NCBI GenBank assembly: GCA_947167535.1
Contig: CAMVIL010000103.1
Location: 1 to 5,780 of the forward strand
DNA from: an uncultured Ruminococcus sp.
Lineage (GTDB): Bacteria > Bacillota > Clostridia > Oscillospirales > Ruminococcaceae
Direction of reading: 5' to 3'
Length of the DNA: 5,780 nt
Shown: positions 1 to 5,274 of the stretch, piece after piece
Layout of the letters: each line of letters opens with the position of its first letter
Numbering within the stretch: position 1 is the stretch's first letter
Notes under the pieces: model-generated
Database searches by the model: none
Told to the model about the DNA's origin: nothing
Seen by the model: only the letters and a program-made list of their open reading frames with translations
Program-made: the position numbers and the translations under genes

Positions 1-77
1 CGGAGCAGCTGGGAGCAGACGGTGTGGTGGCAAAGCCGCTCAACGCCGCCGAGATAGTCGGCATCATCAACGGCTGA
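1..77 (+). CDS. C-terminal end of a response-regulator receiver (REC) domain, partial
   Basis: Only the last 25 codons are present, reading EQLGADGVVAKPLNAAEIVG and ending in IING before a TGA at 75-77; the first complete codon is at position 3. The pattern GAD-G-x-x-x-KP followed by a short amphipathic helix is the beta5-alpha5 end of a CheY-like REC domain, in which the Lys of the KP pair contacts the phospho-Asp site. Because the protein stops right after this helix, the parent is either a stand-alone CheY-type regulator or a hybrid histidine kinase with a terminal receiver domain. The window cannot tell these apart, and the phospho-acceptor Asp lies upstream of position 1. The gene is convergent with the methyltransferase and ends at a strong hairpin terminator. 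Confidence 0.72.
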   Translation, partial: EQLGADGVVAKPLNAAEIVGIING

Positions 78-83
78 TACAAA

Positions 84-124
84 AAGGCAATACCGTTTTT
101 CGGGCGGTATTGCCTTGATTTTTT
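84..124. terminator. Bidirectional rho-independent terminator between convergent genes
   Basis: A perfect 12-bp stem pairs AAGGCAATACCG (84-95) with CGGTATTGCCTT (105-116) across a 9-base loop. Downstream on the plus strand is GA followed by six Ts (119-124). On the minus strand the stem is followed by the complement of the A-run at 81-85, so it also offers a T-run leftward. It lies between the stop of the receiver-domain gene (77) and the stop of the methyltransferase (136), so it probably terminates both. Confidence 0.9.
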
Positions 125-135
125 ATGTTGGTCGC

Positions 136-927
136 TCACTTTTTCCTAAGCTCCGCAAGCGCCATGTAGTGCAGGATATCAAACTCCTCGGGAGCGGTGC
201 GCTCAAGCATCGCCTTGTGCTCGGCTTCCCAGCTTGTAAGCTGCTCCTCGCTCAGCGAAGCCCCGACACCTCGGCAGGCTTTCATCCTGCCGTGCCAGCT
301 CTCCCGCGTGAAATGGACGTTCAGCTTACGCTCGGTGCTGAAAACAGGCTCGAAATGCTCCCTCACCTCGTCGGGTATGTATATCGGGTGCATAGTCTCC
401 CCGCAGCCCGACCAGTCGGGATTGTACCTGAGCGCCAGCTTTTCGCTCTCGCCCGCGATGGCGTCCTCAAAGGGCAGCCACGCCATGTAAAGCACCAGCA
501 GTCTGCCGCCTGTTTTGAGTATCCGCGAGAACAGCGGCGCTGTCACCTTGTGGTCGAAGTACCAGAAGCACTGGCAGGCGGTGAGGACGTCGAAGCTCCC
601 GTCGGGGAAGCTGAGCTTTTCGGTGGGGCAGACGAGATAGTCTATCTCCATGCCCCGCTCCTCGGCGAGCCGTCGGGCCTGCTCTATCTGCTCTCCCGAG
701 ATGTCGGTGCCCGTCCACTTCGCGCCGAAGCGGTACATATTCCGCGGGAGCACGCCTGTTCCCGTACCCACGTCCAGCACCCGCTGACCGTCCACGCAAA
801 GCCCCCGCGAGGTCACGGCTTTGTAGAACTCCTCGGGATAGATGTCTCTGTATCTTGCATAGTCGGCGGACGTCCTGCCCCAGTCAAAGGGCTTGCCGCC
901 GTCTATCCTGCTGTCTGTGATGTCCAT
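136..927 (-). CDS. Class I SAM-dependent methyltransferase (Methyltransf_11 type), substrate unknown
   Basis: The 263-residue protein is a small cytoplasmic methyltransferase with a Rossmann-like fold. Motif I, VLDVGTGTG, is at residues 50-58 and forms the glycine-rich SAM loop. An acidic residue ending strand beta2 (D75 in WTGTDIS) should bind the ribose hydroxyls. LSFPDGSFDVLTACQCFWYFD (about 105-125) covers the adenine-contact and post-motif region. The N-terminal FDWGRTSADYARYRDIYPEEFY segment is typical of an uncharacterised clostridial subfamily annotated only as methyltransferase. The acceptor may be a small molecule, but nothing in the sequence identifies it. The ATG at 925-927 has a strong AAAGGAGA site (933-940) five bases upstream. 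It starts 16 bases after the cyclase stop, so it is the last gene of the leftward nuclease-cyclase-methyltransferase operon and ends at the bidirectional terminator. Confidence 0.88.
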   Translation of the reverse strand: MDITDSRIDGGKPFDWGRTSADYARYRDIYPEEFYKAVTSRGLCVDGQRVLDVGTGTGVLPRNMYRFGAKWTGTDISGEQIEQARRLAEERGMEIDYLVCPTEKLSFPDGSFDVLTACQCFWYFDHKVTAPLFSRILKTGGRLLVLYMAWLPFEDAIAGESEKLALRYNPDWSGCGETMHPIYIPDEVREHFEPVFSTERKLNVHFTRESWHGRMKACRGVGASLSEEQLTSWEAEHKAMLERTAPEEFDILHYMALAELRKK

Positions 928-943
928 AGTTGTCTCCTTTTAG

Positions 944-2347
944 TCAGCGGTAGCTTCCGTTCTTTTTCTTGAAGTCCACCTTGTTTTGGTACATTTTCTC
1001 GTCAGCCGATTCCAGCACCTGCTCGGCGGTGTCGGAGAGTCCTGAGCGTTCCGACATACCGCCTGCCATGGAATAGCGCTCCCACGGCTGCCTGTCGGTG
1101 CGGGCGTCCTCCTGCTCGAAACGCGATACCGCCTGCCCGAAGAGCCTGTCTCTGTCGGTGAAGTCGTTGCCTGTCAGCAGTACCGCAAACTCGTCGCCGC
1201 CTATCCTGAACACATTCTCCCTGCCGAAGACATCAAAGAGGATACCGCAGCACCCCTTGATGTAGGAGTCGCCTTCCTTATGACCGAAGCTGTCGTTTAT
1301 GTATTTCAGATTGTTGATGTCGAACACCGCCGCCGCGAAAGGCTTGGGACTTTTGTCCAGAGTCTCCGACGCTCTGTTGAAGGCGGCCTTGTTGCCCGCG
1401 CCCGTCAGGGCGTCCTTGTAGGCTTTGACGCTGATCTGACCCAGCTTCTCGTCCTTCTCCCTGATGTCGTTCTCGGCCTTGACCAGATTCTTCATGTATA
1501 GCAGGTTGTTCTTCATAAAGACGATGAACACATGATAGATGTCCTCGATCTCGTCGCCTGTGTGTATGTTCAGTTCTTCCATAATGCGGATGTTGTTCTC
1601 ATGATCCGACGCCGTCTCGTAGGAGAACTTGTCGGTGGTGCGCTTCATGGTGGTGAGAGGTCCCGAGATCCTGCGCTCCACGATGTAGATGTCGAACAGC
1701 AGGATAACTATGACCGCAATGAGCAGGAGCACCAGTATCTCCGAGACGAACTTGATATCCTCGCGGTGGAGTTGTTCTATCGAGAAGTCGACGCAGGCAT
1801 GGCACTGATAATTGCCGTCGCTGTCGAACATGGGACGGCAGTAGGTCAGCAGGTAGCCGTCCTCGGTGTCGCCGGTCATGGCGGGAACAGGTCTGCCTGC
1901 CGTGAGGTCGTCGATACGTTCCTGAAAAGCGTCGTCGAGCTTGTATATGTCCCCGGGAGAGTCCGCGTCCAGCGCGCCCTCCTCGCTGTCGAGGTCGAAA
2001 ATAACTATGGCGCCGTCGGGCTTAATGCGGTAGACGTACATATACAGCACATCAGGGTAGTTGTTCTTCAGATCGTAAAGTCTGTTCAGTATGCGGTTGT
2101 ATTCCTCCGAATCAAAGTTCTCCTCGAGATAGAGGTCGGTCTTGTTGGGGTCTATCTCCGTCGCCATGAGGTTCGTGACCCCCTCGCCCATGCGGGAGTA
2201 GTCCTGTATCATACGCCGGCGGAATCTCATGAACACGGTGGAGCCTACCAGTATCAGAAGCAGAAGTATGCTTGAGATGAACAGCATCGGCAGACGGAAA
2301 GAGACCGATCTGAACCACTTTATTGACTTGTATTTCTTCAAGGTCAT
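944..2347 (-). CDS. Membrane-bound GGDEF diguanylate cyclase with extracytoplasmic sensor and HAMP-like linker
   Basis: The 467-residue protein should make c-di-GMP from two GTP at the inner face of the membrane in response to an external signal. Order of parts: cytoplasmic basic N-terminus; TM1 about 19-40; extracytoplasmic Cache-like sensor about 45-200, including GYLLTYCRPMFDSDGNYQCHACVDFSI; TM2 about 203-223; HAMP-like segment about 224-290 (ISGPLTTM and GDEIEDI); short coiled linker; GGDEF domain about 308-460. The catalytic parts look intact: DALTG (312-316), FDINNLKYIND (342-352), GHKEGD (355-360) and GGDEF (383-387). By alignment with PleD, D343 would bind metal and N351 and D360 would contact guanine. 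The RxxD inhibitory site expected five residues before GGDEF reads FGRE, so canonical product inhibition is probably absent. The sensor has a CHAC (C182, C185) motif plus C170. It lies in an operon between the nuclease and the methyltransferase. The start is the ATG at 2345-2347, but see the ribosome-site entry. Confidence 0.9.
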   Translation of the reverse strand: MTLKKYKSIKWFRSVSFRLPMLFISSILLLLILVGSTVFMRFRRRMIQDYSRMGEGVTNLMATEIDPNKTDLYLEENFDSEEYNRILNRLYDLKNNYPDVLYMYVYRIKPDGAIVIFDLDSEEGALDADSPGDIYKLDDAFQERIDDLTAGRPVPAMTGDTEDGYLLTYCRPMFDSDGNYQCHACVDFSIEQLHREDIKFVSEILVLLLIAVIVILLFDIYIVERRISGPLTTMKRTTDKFSYETASDHENNIRIMEELNIHTGDEIEDIYHVFIVFMKNNLLYMKNLVKAENDIREKDEKLGQISVKAYKDALTGAGNKAAFNRASETLDKSPKPFAAAVFDINNLKYINDSFGHKEGDSYIKGCCGILFDVFGRENVFRIGGDEFAVLLTGNDFTDRDRLFGQAVSRFEQEDARTDRQPWERYSMAGGMSERSGLSDTAEQVLESADEKMYQNKVDFKKKNGSYR

Positions 2348-2356
2348 CTCTCCCTG
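2348..2356 (-). promoter_or_regulatory. Close-set ribosome binding site leaving the cyclase start ambiguous
   Basis: On the minus strand the sequence is CAGGGAGAG directly followed by ATGACCTTGAAG. The GGGAG core is only two bases from the ATG but eight bases from the in-frame TTG at codon 3 (2339-2341). No other start lies between the ATG and the upstream in-frame TGA at 2369-2371. The ATG is the conservative choice; initiation at TTG would remove two residues and change nothing functional. Confidence 0.45.
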
Positions 2357-2368
2357 TCTTATGGCGTG

Positions 2369-2461
2369 TCAGCCGTTGTAGTCGTAGAATATGCGGTCGG
2401 GCACTCGGCCGAGGTCTTTCCTGTCCCCGAATGCCGCCTTTATGAGAGCTCCGGTGTCCCC
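2369..2461 (-). pseudogene. Coding-like 30-codon extension in frame after the endonuclease stop
   Basis: Reading on from the endonuclease stop (TGA at 2462-2464) in the same frame gives 30 sense codons, GDTGALIKAAFGDRKDLGRV followed by PDRIFYDYNG, then TGA at 2369-2371. By my count 23 of 30 third positions are G or C, while second positions are A/T-rich. This is the same periodic bias as the neighbouring genes and unlike a random spacer. The second TGA is 21 bases from the cyclase ATG, a normal operon gap, whereas the annotated endonuclease leaves an unusual 114-base gap. There is no ATG, and the only in-frame GTG is 11 codons from the end, so it is not an independent gene. Likely explanations are a C-terminus cut off by a nonsense change, a sequencing error at one base, or stop readthrough. 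I do not recognise the peptide as a known domain. Confidence 0.5.
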
Positions 2462-3211
2462 TCACTCTCCCTCAAACGGCGGCCCGTCCGAGCTTCCGTC
2501 GGAATAGTCGATCGTAACGTTCGGCTGTACGTTGTAGACAAACCGGCAGAAACATATCCCGCACCCGCTGTCCTCCACCGAGTAGCCCTCCAGCAGTACC
2601 CCGCGGCAGAGAAGCTCGTCGCCCAGAAAAATCGGGGTCGCACGGTACAGCACGTGGTTGCCTGTCTTTCTGATGTAACTTGCCGTCTGGTTCTCTATCG
2701 GGAGCATTCCCTGAGTGTTCATGTAGCGGGTGCCTGTTATCAGATTGTCTTCGTTGGCATTCTCGCCTGTCAGCTGGAACCCTATCAGATGACAGCGGTT
2801 GTAGAGGTAGTTGCCGTCGATGCCGGCGTACTTCACCGTCTGCCAGCCGCTGGGCTTTATCATTCCGATGGGGCCGCGCTCTTCCGTCGGCATCAGATCA
2901 TTTCCGATACAGCTGACAGCCGCGCCGCATCTGCCCAGCTCGTCCAGTTTTGAGTAGCTCTCGTATGATTCGGTGATGATGTCGTCGGAGGTGAAAAACG
3001 GGAAGTTGCCGTTGACCTCGACATAGGGTTTCCCTGAGTATGTCGGGATATCCGCATAGTCAAAGCTCGCGGACACGGCGGGGAGAGGGAATGAGCGGTA
3101 GCTGTTGGTGCTGTTGTCGGTAGAATACGGTGCACTGTTCAGTATCACTGTCGCAAAGATCGACAGCAGTACCATGACCGCCACCGTAACAGCTATCTTG
3201 AGCTTTCTCAT
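2462..3211 (-). CDS. Secreted or membrane-anchored DNA/RNA non-specific endonuclease (EndA-like, Endonuclease_NS_2)
   Basis: The 249-residue protein begins with a basic MRKLK followed by a hydrophobic segment (about 6-25), a signal peptide or anchor without a lipobox, so it acts outside the membrane. The core is a beta-beta-alpha-metal nuclease: YNRCHLIGFQL (137-147) corresponds to the DRGH motif of EndA/NucA, with H141 as the predicted general base. ENANEDNLITGTRYMN (150-165) supplies the asparagines expected to hold the catalytic Mg ion, and FVYNVQPNVTIDY (224-236) is the usual end strand of this family. Seven cysteines are present, including CGICFC (217-222), so disulfides are possible. 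Plausible roles are degrading extracellular DNA for nucleotides, biofilm turnover or DNA uptake. The ATG at 3209-3211 has AGGTGA (3219-3224) seven bases upstream. It is first in the leftward operon. The end may be truncated, since coding-like sequence continues in frame after its TGA. Confidence 0.88.
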   Translation of the reverse strand: MRKLKIAVTVAVMVLLSIFATVILNSAPYSTDNSTNSYRSFPLPAVSASFDYADIPTYSGKPYVEVNGNFPFFTSDDIITESYESYSKLDELGRCGAAVSCIGNDLMPTEERGPIGMIKPSGWQTVKYAGIDGNYLYNRCHLIGFQLTGENANEDNLITGTRYMNTQGMLPIENQTASYIRKTGNHVLYRATPIFLGDELLCRGVLLEGYSVEDSGCGICFCRFVYNVQPNVTIDYSDGSSDGPPFEGE

Positions 3212-3249
3212 TGCCTGATCACCTGCCTCGGAAAAATTCTTTACTCTAT

Positions 3250-3278
3250 ATTATAGCACATTATCATAAGATAGTCAA
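3250..3278 (-). promoter_or_regulatory. Sigma-A promoter for the nuclease-cyclase-methyltransferase operon
   Basis: On the minus strand the sequence shows TTGACT (3273-3278), a 17-base spacer (3256-3272) and a perfect TATAAT (3250-3255) preceded by TGC, giving an extended -10 element. The predicted transcription start is near 3243, leaving a leader of about 32 bases before the endonuclease ATG at 3211. One mismatch to the -35 consensus is the only deviation. Confidence 0.88.
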
Positions 3279-3294
3279 ATAGATGATGACTGAG

Positions 3295-3327
3295 TTTTTA
3301 AGATTTTTTGATATTTTCTCACAAAAA
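3295..3327. promoter_or_regulatory. Phased A/T tracts between divergent promoters (likely curved DNA or UP-element region)
   Basis: Four tracts, T5 (3295-3299), T6 (3304-3309), T4 (3314-3317) and A5 (3323-3327), have centres about 9 to 9.5 bases apart, close to one helical turn. They fill most of the 52 bases between the two -35 boxes (3279-3330) and lie directly upstream of the rightward -35. Such phasing is expected to bend DNA, and A/T tracts at this place can act as UP elements contacting the RNA polymerase alpha subunit. No clear palindromic operator was seen here. Confidence 0.5.
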
Positions 3328-3330
3328 TAA

Positions 3331-3359
3331 TTGACAAATTCTTCGGTTTGTGGTATAAT
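3331..3359 (+). promoter_or_regulatory. Perfect consensus sigma-A promoter for the DHH phosphoesterase
   Basis: TTGACA (3331-3336) and TATAAT (3354-3359) both match the consensus exactly, with the optimal 17-base spacer. TGG before the -10 box adds an extended -10. Transcription should start near 3366, giving a leader of about 60 bases. Such a match suggests strong, largely constitutive expression unless a repressor intervenes. Confidence 0.94.
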
Positions 3360-3365
3360 GTGTTT

Positions 3366-3382
3366 TAGGGCGAGATGCCCTA
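3366..3382 (+). promoter_or_regulatory. Small hairpin at the 5' end of the DHH phosphoesterase transcript
   Basis: TAGGGC (3366-3371) pairs with GCCCTA (3377-3382) over the five-base loop GAGAT. It begins at or within a base or two of the predicted transcription start. No U-run follows, so it is not a terminator. A terminal hairpin at this place is known to protect mRNAs from 5'-end-dependent decay in Gram-positive bacteria; that role is inferred here. Confidence 0.5.
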
Positions 3383-3409
3383 TTAAAAATATTGCAATAA
3401 TTACTACAC

Positions 3410-3416
3410 AGAGAGG
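3410..3416 (+). promoter_or_regulatory. Ribosome binding site fixing the DHH phosphoesterase start
   Basis: AGAGAGG lies ten bases upstream of the ATG at 3427. The reading frame is open back to a TTG at 3331, but that TTG is the promoter -35 box and lies upstream of the predicted transcript start, so the ATG at 3427 is the real start. Confidence 0.8.
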
Positions 3417-3426
3417 TATAAATATT

Positions 3427-4359
3427 ATGAAAAGACTTGTTACAAGAAGTGATTTTGACGGTCTGGTTTGCGCAATGCTGCTCAAGGAGCAGGGACTTAT
3501 CGAGGAGATAAAGTTCGTTCACCCCAAGGACGTGCAGGACGGCAAGATCGAGCTGAACGAGGACGATATTACCACCAACCTGCCCTTCGACAAGAGAGTC
3601 GGCATCGCCTTCGACCACCACGAGAGCGAGCTTATCAGAAACTCGCTGGACGACTATCTCGGAAAGTACATCATCGACGGCAACGCAAAGTCTGCTGCCC
3701 GCGTGGTGTATGATTACTACGGCGGCGACCTCGCCTTCACCCGCGTTTCCGAGGAGATAATGGAAGCCGTTGACAAGGGCGACAGCGCCGACTTCACCAA
3801 GGACGAGATACTCAACCCCAAGGGCTGGGTGCTGATGAACTTCTTGATGGACGCCCGCACGGGTCTGGGAAGATTCCACAATTTCCGCATCTCCAACTAC
3901 GACCTCATGATGGAGCTCATCACCTACTGCGTAGACCACTCGGTATACGAGGTACTGGAGCTGCCCGACGTCAAGGAGAGAGTTGACCTCTACTTCGAGC
4001 AGCAGGAGCTCTTCAAGGAGCAGCTGAGGCGCATCACCAAGATACACGACAAGGTAGCTGTTATCGACCTGAGAAACGAGGAGACCATCTATGCGGGCAA
4101 CCGCTTCATGGTATACGCGCTCTGGCCTGAGGTAGAGCTTTCGGTACACGTTGCGTGGGGCTTCAGAAAGCAGAACACGGCTGTCATGGTGGGCAAGTCC
4201 ATCATCAACAGGAACTCTGACTTCAACATCGGCGAGCTCTGCCTGTCCTACGGCGGCGGCGGTCACGCCAACGCGGGCACCTGCCAGCTCGACAACGACA
4301 AGGTAGACGCCGAGCTCCCCATCATCATCGACAAGCTCAACGGCAAGATTCCCGTTTGA
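3427..4359 (+). CDS. DHH/DHHA1 family phosphoesterase (exopolyphosphatase-like)
   Basis: The 310-residue cytoplasmic protein carries the marks of the DHH superfamily, which cleaves phosphoester or phosphoanhydride bonds with Mn or similar metals. VTRSDFDGLVCAMLL (5-19) is motif I, with D9 and D11 as metal ligands. FDHHE (62-66) is the DHH motif. VDKGDSADF (115-123) provides further acidic residues. The C-terminal DHHA1 part ends in LSYGGGGHANAGTCQL (273-288), the glycine-rich substrate loop with H280. Relatives are usually labelled exopolyphosphatase-related, but DHH/DHHA1 proteins also include nanoRNases, pAp phosphatases and cyclic or linear dinucleotide phosphodiesterases, so the substrate is open. 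Length and motif order look complete. It is monocistronic, transcribed away from the nuclease operon from a consensus promoter, and closed by its own terminator. TGA at 4357-4359 is the stop. Confidence 0.92.
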   Translation: MKRLVTRSDFDGLVCAMLLKEQGLIEEIKFVHPKDVQDGKIELNEDDITTNLPFDKRVGIAFDHHESELIRNSLDDYLGKYIIDGNAKSAARVVYDYYGGDLAFTRVSEEIMEAVDKGDSADFTKDEILNPKGWVLMNFLMDARTGLGRFHNFRISNYDLMMELITYCVDHSVYEVLELPDVKERVDLYFEQQELFKEQLRRITKIHDKVAVIDLRNEETIYAGNRFMVYALWPEVELSVHVAWGFRKQNTAVMVGKSIINRNSDFNIGELCLSYGGGGHANAGTCQLDNDKVDAELPIIIDKLNGKIPV

Positions 4360-4385
4360 TTCCGGACGCTGTGACATAATAATTC

Positions 4386-4420
4386 AAGCCTGACGGCGCA
4401 CTTGCACTGTCAGGCTTTTT
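4386..4420 (+). terminator. Rho-independent terminator after the DHH phosphoesterase
   Basis: A 9-bp stem pairs AAGCCTGAC (4386-4394) with GTCAGGCTT (4409-4417) around a 14-base loop, followed by a run of Ts (4416-4420). It lies 27 bases after the phosphoesterase stop. In the leftward direction the stem is followed by GAATTATTATG, with no proper T-run, so termination of the facing Gx-transporter operon here would be weak. Confidence 0.87.
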
Positions 4421-4427
4421 GTTATCT

Positions 4428-4901
4428 CTAAAGTTTCCCTCGCTTTGCCACCAGCTGCGCCACCGCTCCGGTGAAGGCTCCCGCCATACACCCGGCCAGC
4501 AGCAGAAACGGCGCATACCACAGCACCGCAGCCGTTTGCGTGACAGCCACCGCCGCCGCAAGCTGACCAGTATTGTGCAGCATCGCCCCGAATACGCTCG
4601 CCAGCCACATATTGTCCTCGCTTATCACTTTTCTGAGCAGCAGCATCCCCGCAATGCAGAGCACGCCCCCCGAAAGGCTGCCGTTCCCCGCGAACAGACC
4701 CGCAATGAGTATCCGCGCCAGCAGTATCAGCGAGGCTTCCCGCGCCGAGAGGGTGTAGACGGCGTACACCGTCACCACGTTCGCCAGCCCCAGCTTTATC
4801 CCCGGCACGGGGAAGGGGTAGGGTATCTGTGCTTCTATCGTGAAGAGTATCAGCGAGACCGCCGTCAGGAGTGCTCCTCTTGTCAGTCTTTTTACGTCCA
4901 T
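4428..4901 (-). CDS. Gx transporter family membrane protein (formerly heptaprenyl diphosphate synthase component I)
   Basis: The 157-residue protein is almost wholly hydrophobic, with about five to six membrane segments. The signature AQIPYPFPVPGIKLGLANVV (24-43) after a first TM helix (about 8-23) is diagnostic of the Gx transporter/HepPP_syn component I family. These proteins resemble ECF substrate-binding (S) components, and their substrate is not established; the old isoprenoid-synthase name is doubtful. I chose the ATG at 4899-4901, which begins MDVKRLTRGALLTA, because the family usually starts just before the first helix and GGGGTGAGG lies directly upstream. An ATG at 4919 or a GTG at 4928 would add 6 or 9 residues and overlap the preceding gene. 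It follows the NusG_II gene by four bases, so translation is probably coupled. The last codons are KRGKL before TAG. Confidence 0.88.
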   Translation of the reverse strand: MDVKRLTRGALLTAVSLILFTIEAQIPYPFPVPGIKLGLANVVTVYAVYTLSAREASLILLARILIAGLFAGNGSLSGGVLCIAGMLLLRKVISEDNMWLASVFGAMLHNTGQLAAAVAVTQTAAVLWYAPFLLLAGCMAGAFTGAVAQLVAKRGKL

Positions 4902-4903
4902 AT

Positions 4904-4912
4904 CCTCACCCC
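4904..4912 (-). promoter_or_regulatory. Ribosome binding site overlapping the NusG_II stop, used for the Gx transporter
   Basis: On the minus strand GGGGTGAGG contains the TGA stop (4906-4908) of the NusG domain II gene and ends two bases before the ATG at 4899-4901. The GGGGTGA part is at a workable distance of four bases. This layout supports translational coupling and the 4901 start. Confidence 0.5.
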
Positions 4913-5274
4913 GCCCCATCGGTATCACGGTCGGTGTACTCTATCACCAGCCTGTTCGGCAGACAGATCATCGTAGCGCCCCCCGACAGCCTGCCGGTGT
5001 GTATGCAGACGTGGTCGGGGCAGTCGGCTTCTTTCATGTAGATGTCGCCGTCCTCTATGGCGATGACGTTCCGCCGACCCTCATACTCCACGATTATCTC
5101 GCGGTCGGATTCTTTCGAGAGGTCGAGGGTGTACAGCACCCTGCCGTCCTGTTTTATCACGACGGTGTCGCCGTGGGGGCGCTTGAGCATCACGACACAT
5201 ACCGCCGCCAGCAGAACGACCGCGCAGACCGCCGTTATGACGGCTTTTTTTCTTGTGAATGTCGGGGCGGTCAT
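4906..5274 (-). CDS. NusG domain II-containing membrane-anchored protein
   Basis: The 122-residue protein has a single N-terminal TM helix (about 9-30) and an extracytoplasmic domain (about 35-115) of the NusG_II family. The family hallmark EADCPDHVCIHTG (82-94) holds a conserved Cys pair (C85, C90), followed by GGATMICLPNRLVIEY (98-113). Despite the name it is not a transcription factor: it lacks the NGN domain and lies outside the cell. The Cys pair may form a disulfide or a redox site, which is inferred. Its ATG overlaps the ApbE stop in an ATGA arrangement (5271-5274), and AGGTGA (5282-5287) lies seven bases upstream inside the ApbE coding sequence, so the two are translationally coupled. 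Co-occurrence with ApbE and the Gx transporter is a recurring clostridial arrangement. Confidence 0.9.
   Translation of the reverse strand: MTAPTFTRKKAVITAVCAVVLLAAVCVVMLKRPHGDTVVIKQDGRVLYTLDLSKESDREIIVEYEGRRNVIAIEDGDIYMKEADCPDHVCIHTGRLSGGATMICLPNRLVIEYTDRDTDGAG

Noticed and set aside
115..972. A 285-codon plus-strand frame opposite the methyltransferase
   Set aside because: The minus-strand methyltransferase has intact SAM motifs and a good ribosome site; the plus-strand frame is its antisense shadow and begins inside the terminator.
1532..2275. A 247-codon plus-strand frame opposite the diguanylate cyclase
   Set aside because: It is the complement of a well-defined two-TM cyclase region and its Val/His-rich product matches no family I recognise.
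2112..2465. A 117-codon minus-strand frame whose GTG start overlaps the endonuclease stop
   Set aside because: Although the GTGA overlap with an upstream GGGAG looks like coupling, two thirds of it lies inside the cyclase in another frame. The product is Arg/His/Gly-rich with no domain, and the cyclase N-terminus is clearly the real protein there.
3331..3426. N-terminal extension of the DHH phosphoesterase from a TTG at 3331
   Set aside because: The TTG is part of the -35 box and lies before the predicted transcription start. The family motif I normally follows a start like MKRLVTRSDFDG, and AGAGAGG precedes the ATG at 3427.
3264..3485. A 73-codon minus-strand frame with a hydrophobic stretch across the intergenic region
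   Set aside because: The hydrophobicity comes from the A/T-rich promoter region. It has no convincing ribosome site and it covers the promoter region and the start of the DHH gene.
3319..4377. A 352-codon open frame on the minus strand covering the whole DHH phosphoesterase gene
   Set aside because: It is opposite a clear conserved enzyme. Its protein is a repetitive Val/Leu/Glu-rich sequence with no recognisable domain, as expected from the complement of GC-biased codons, and it runs through both promoter and terminator.
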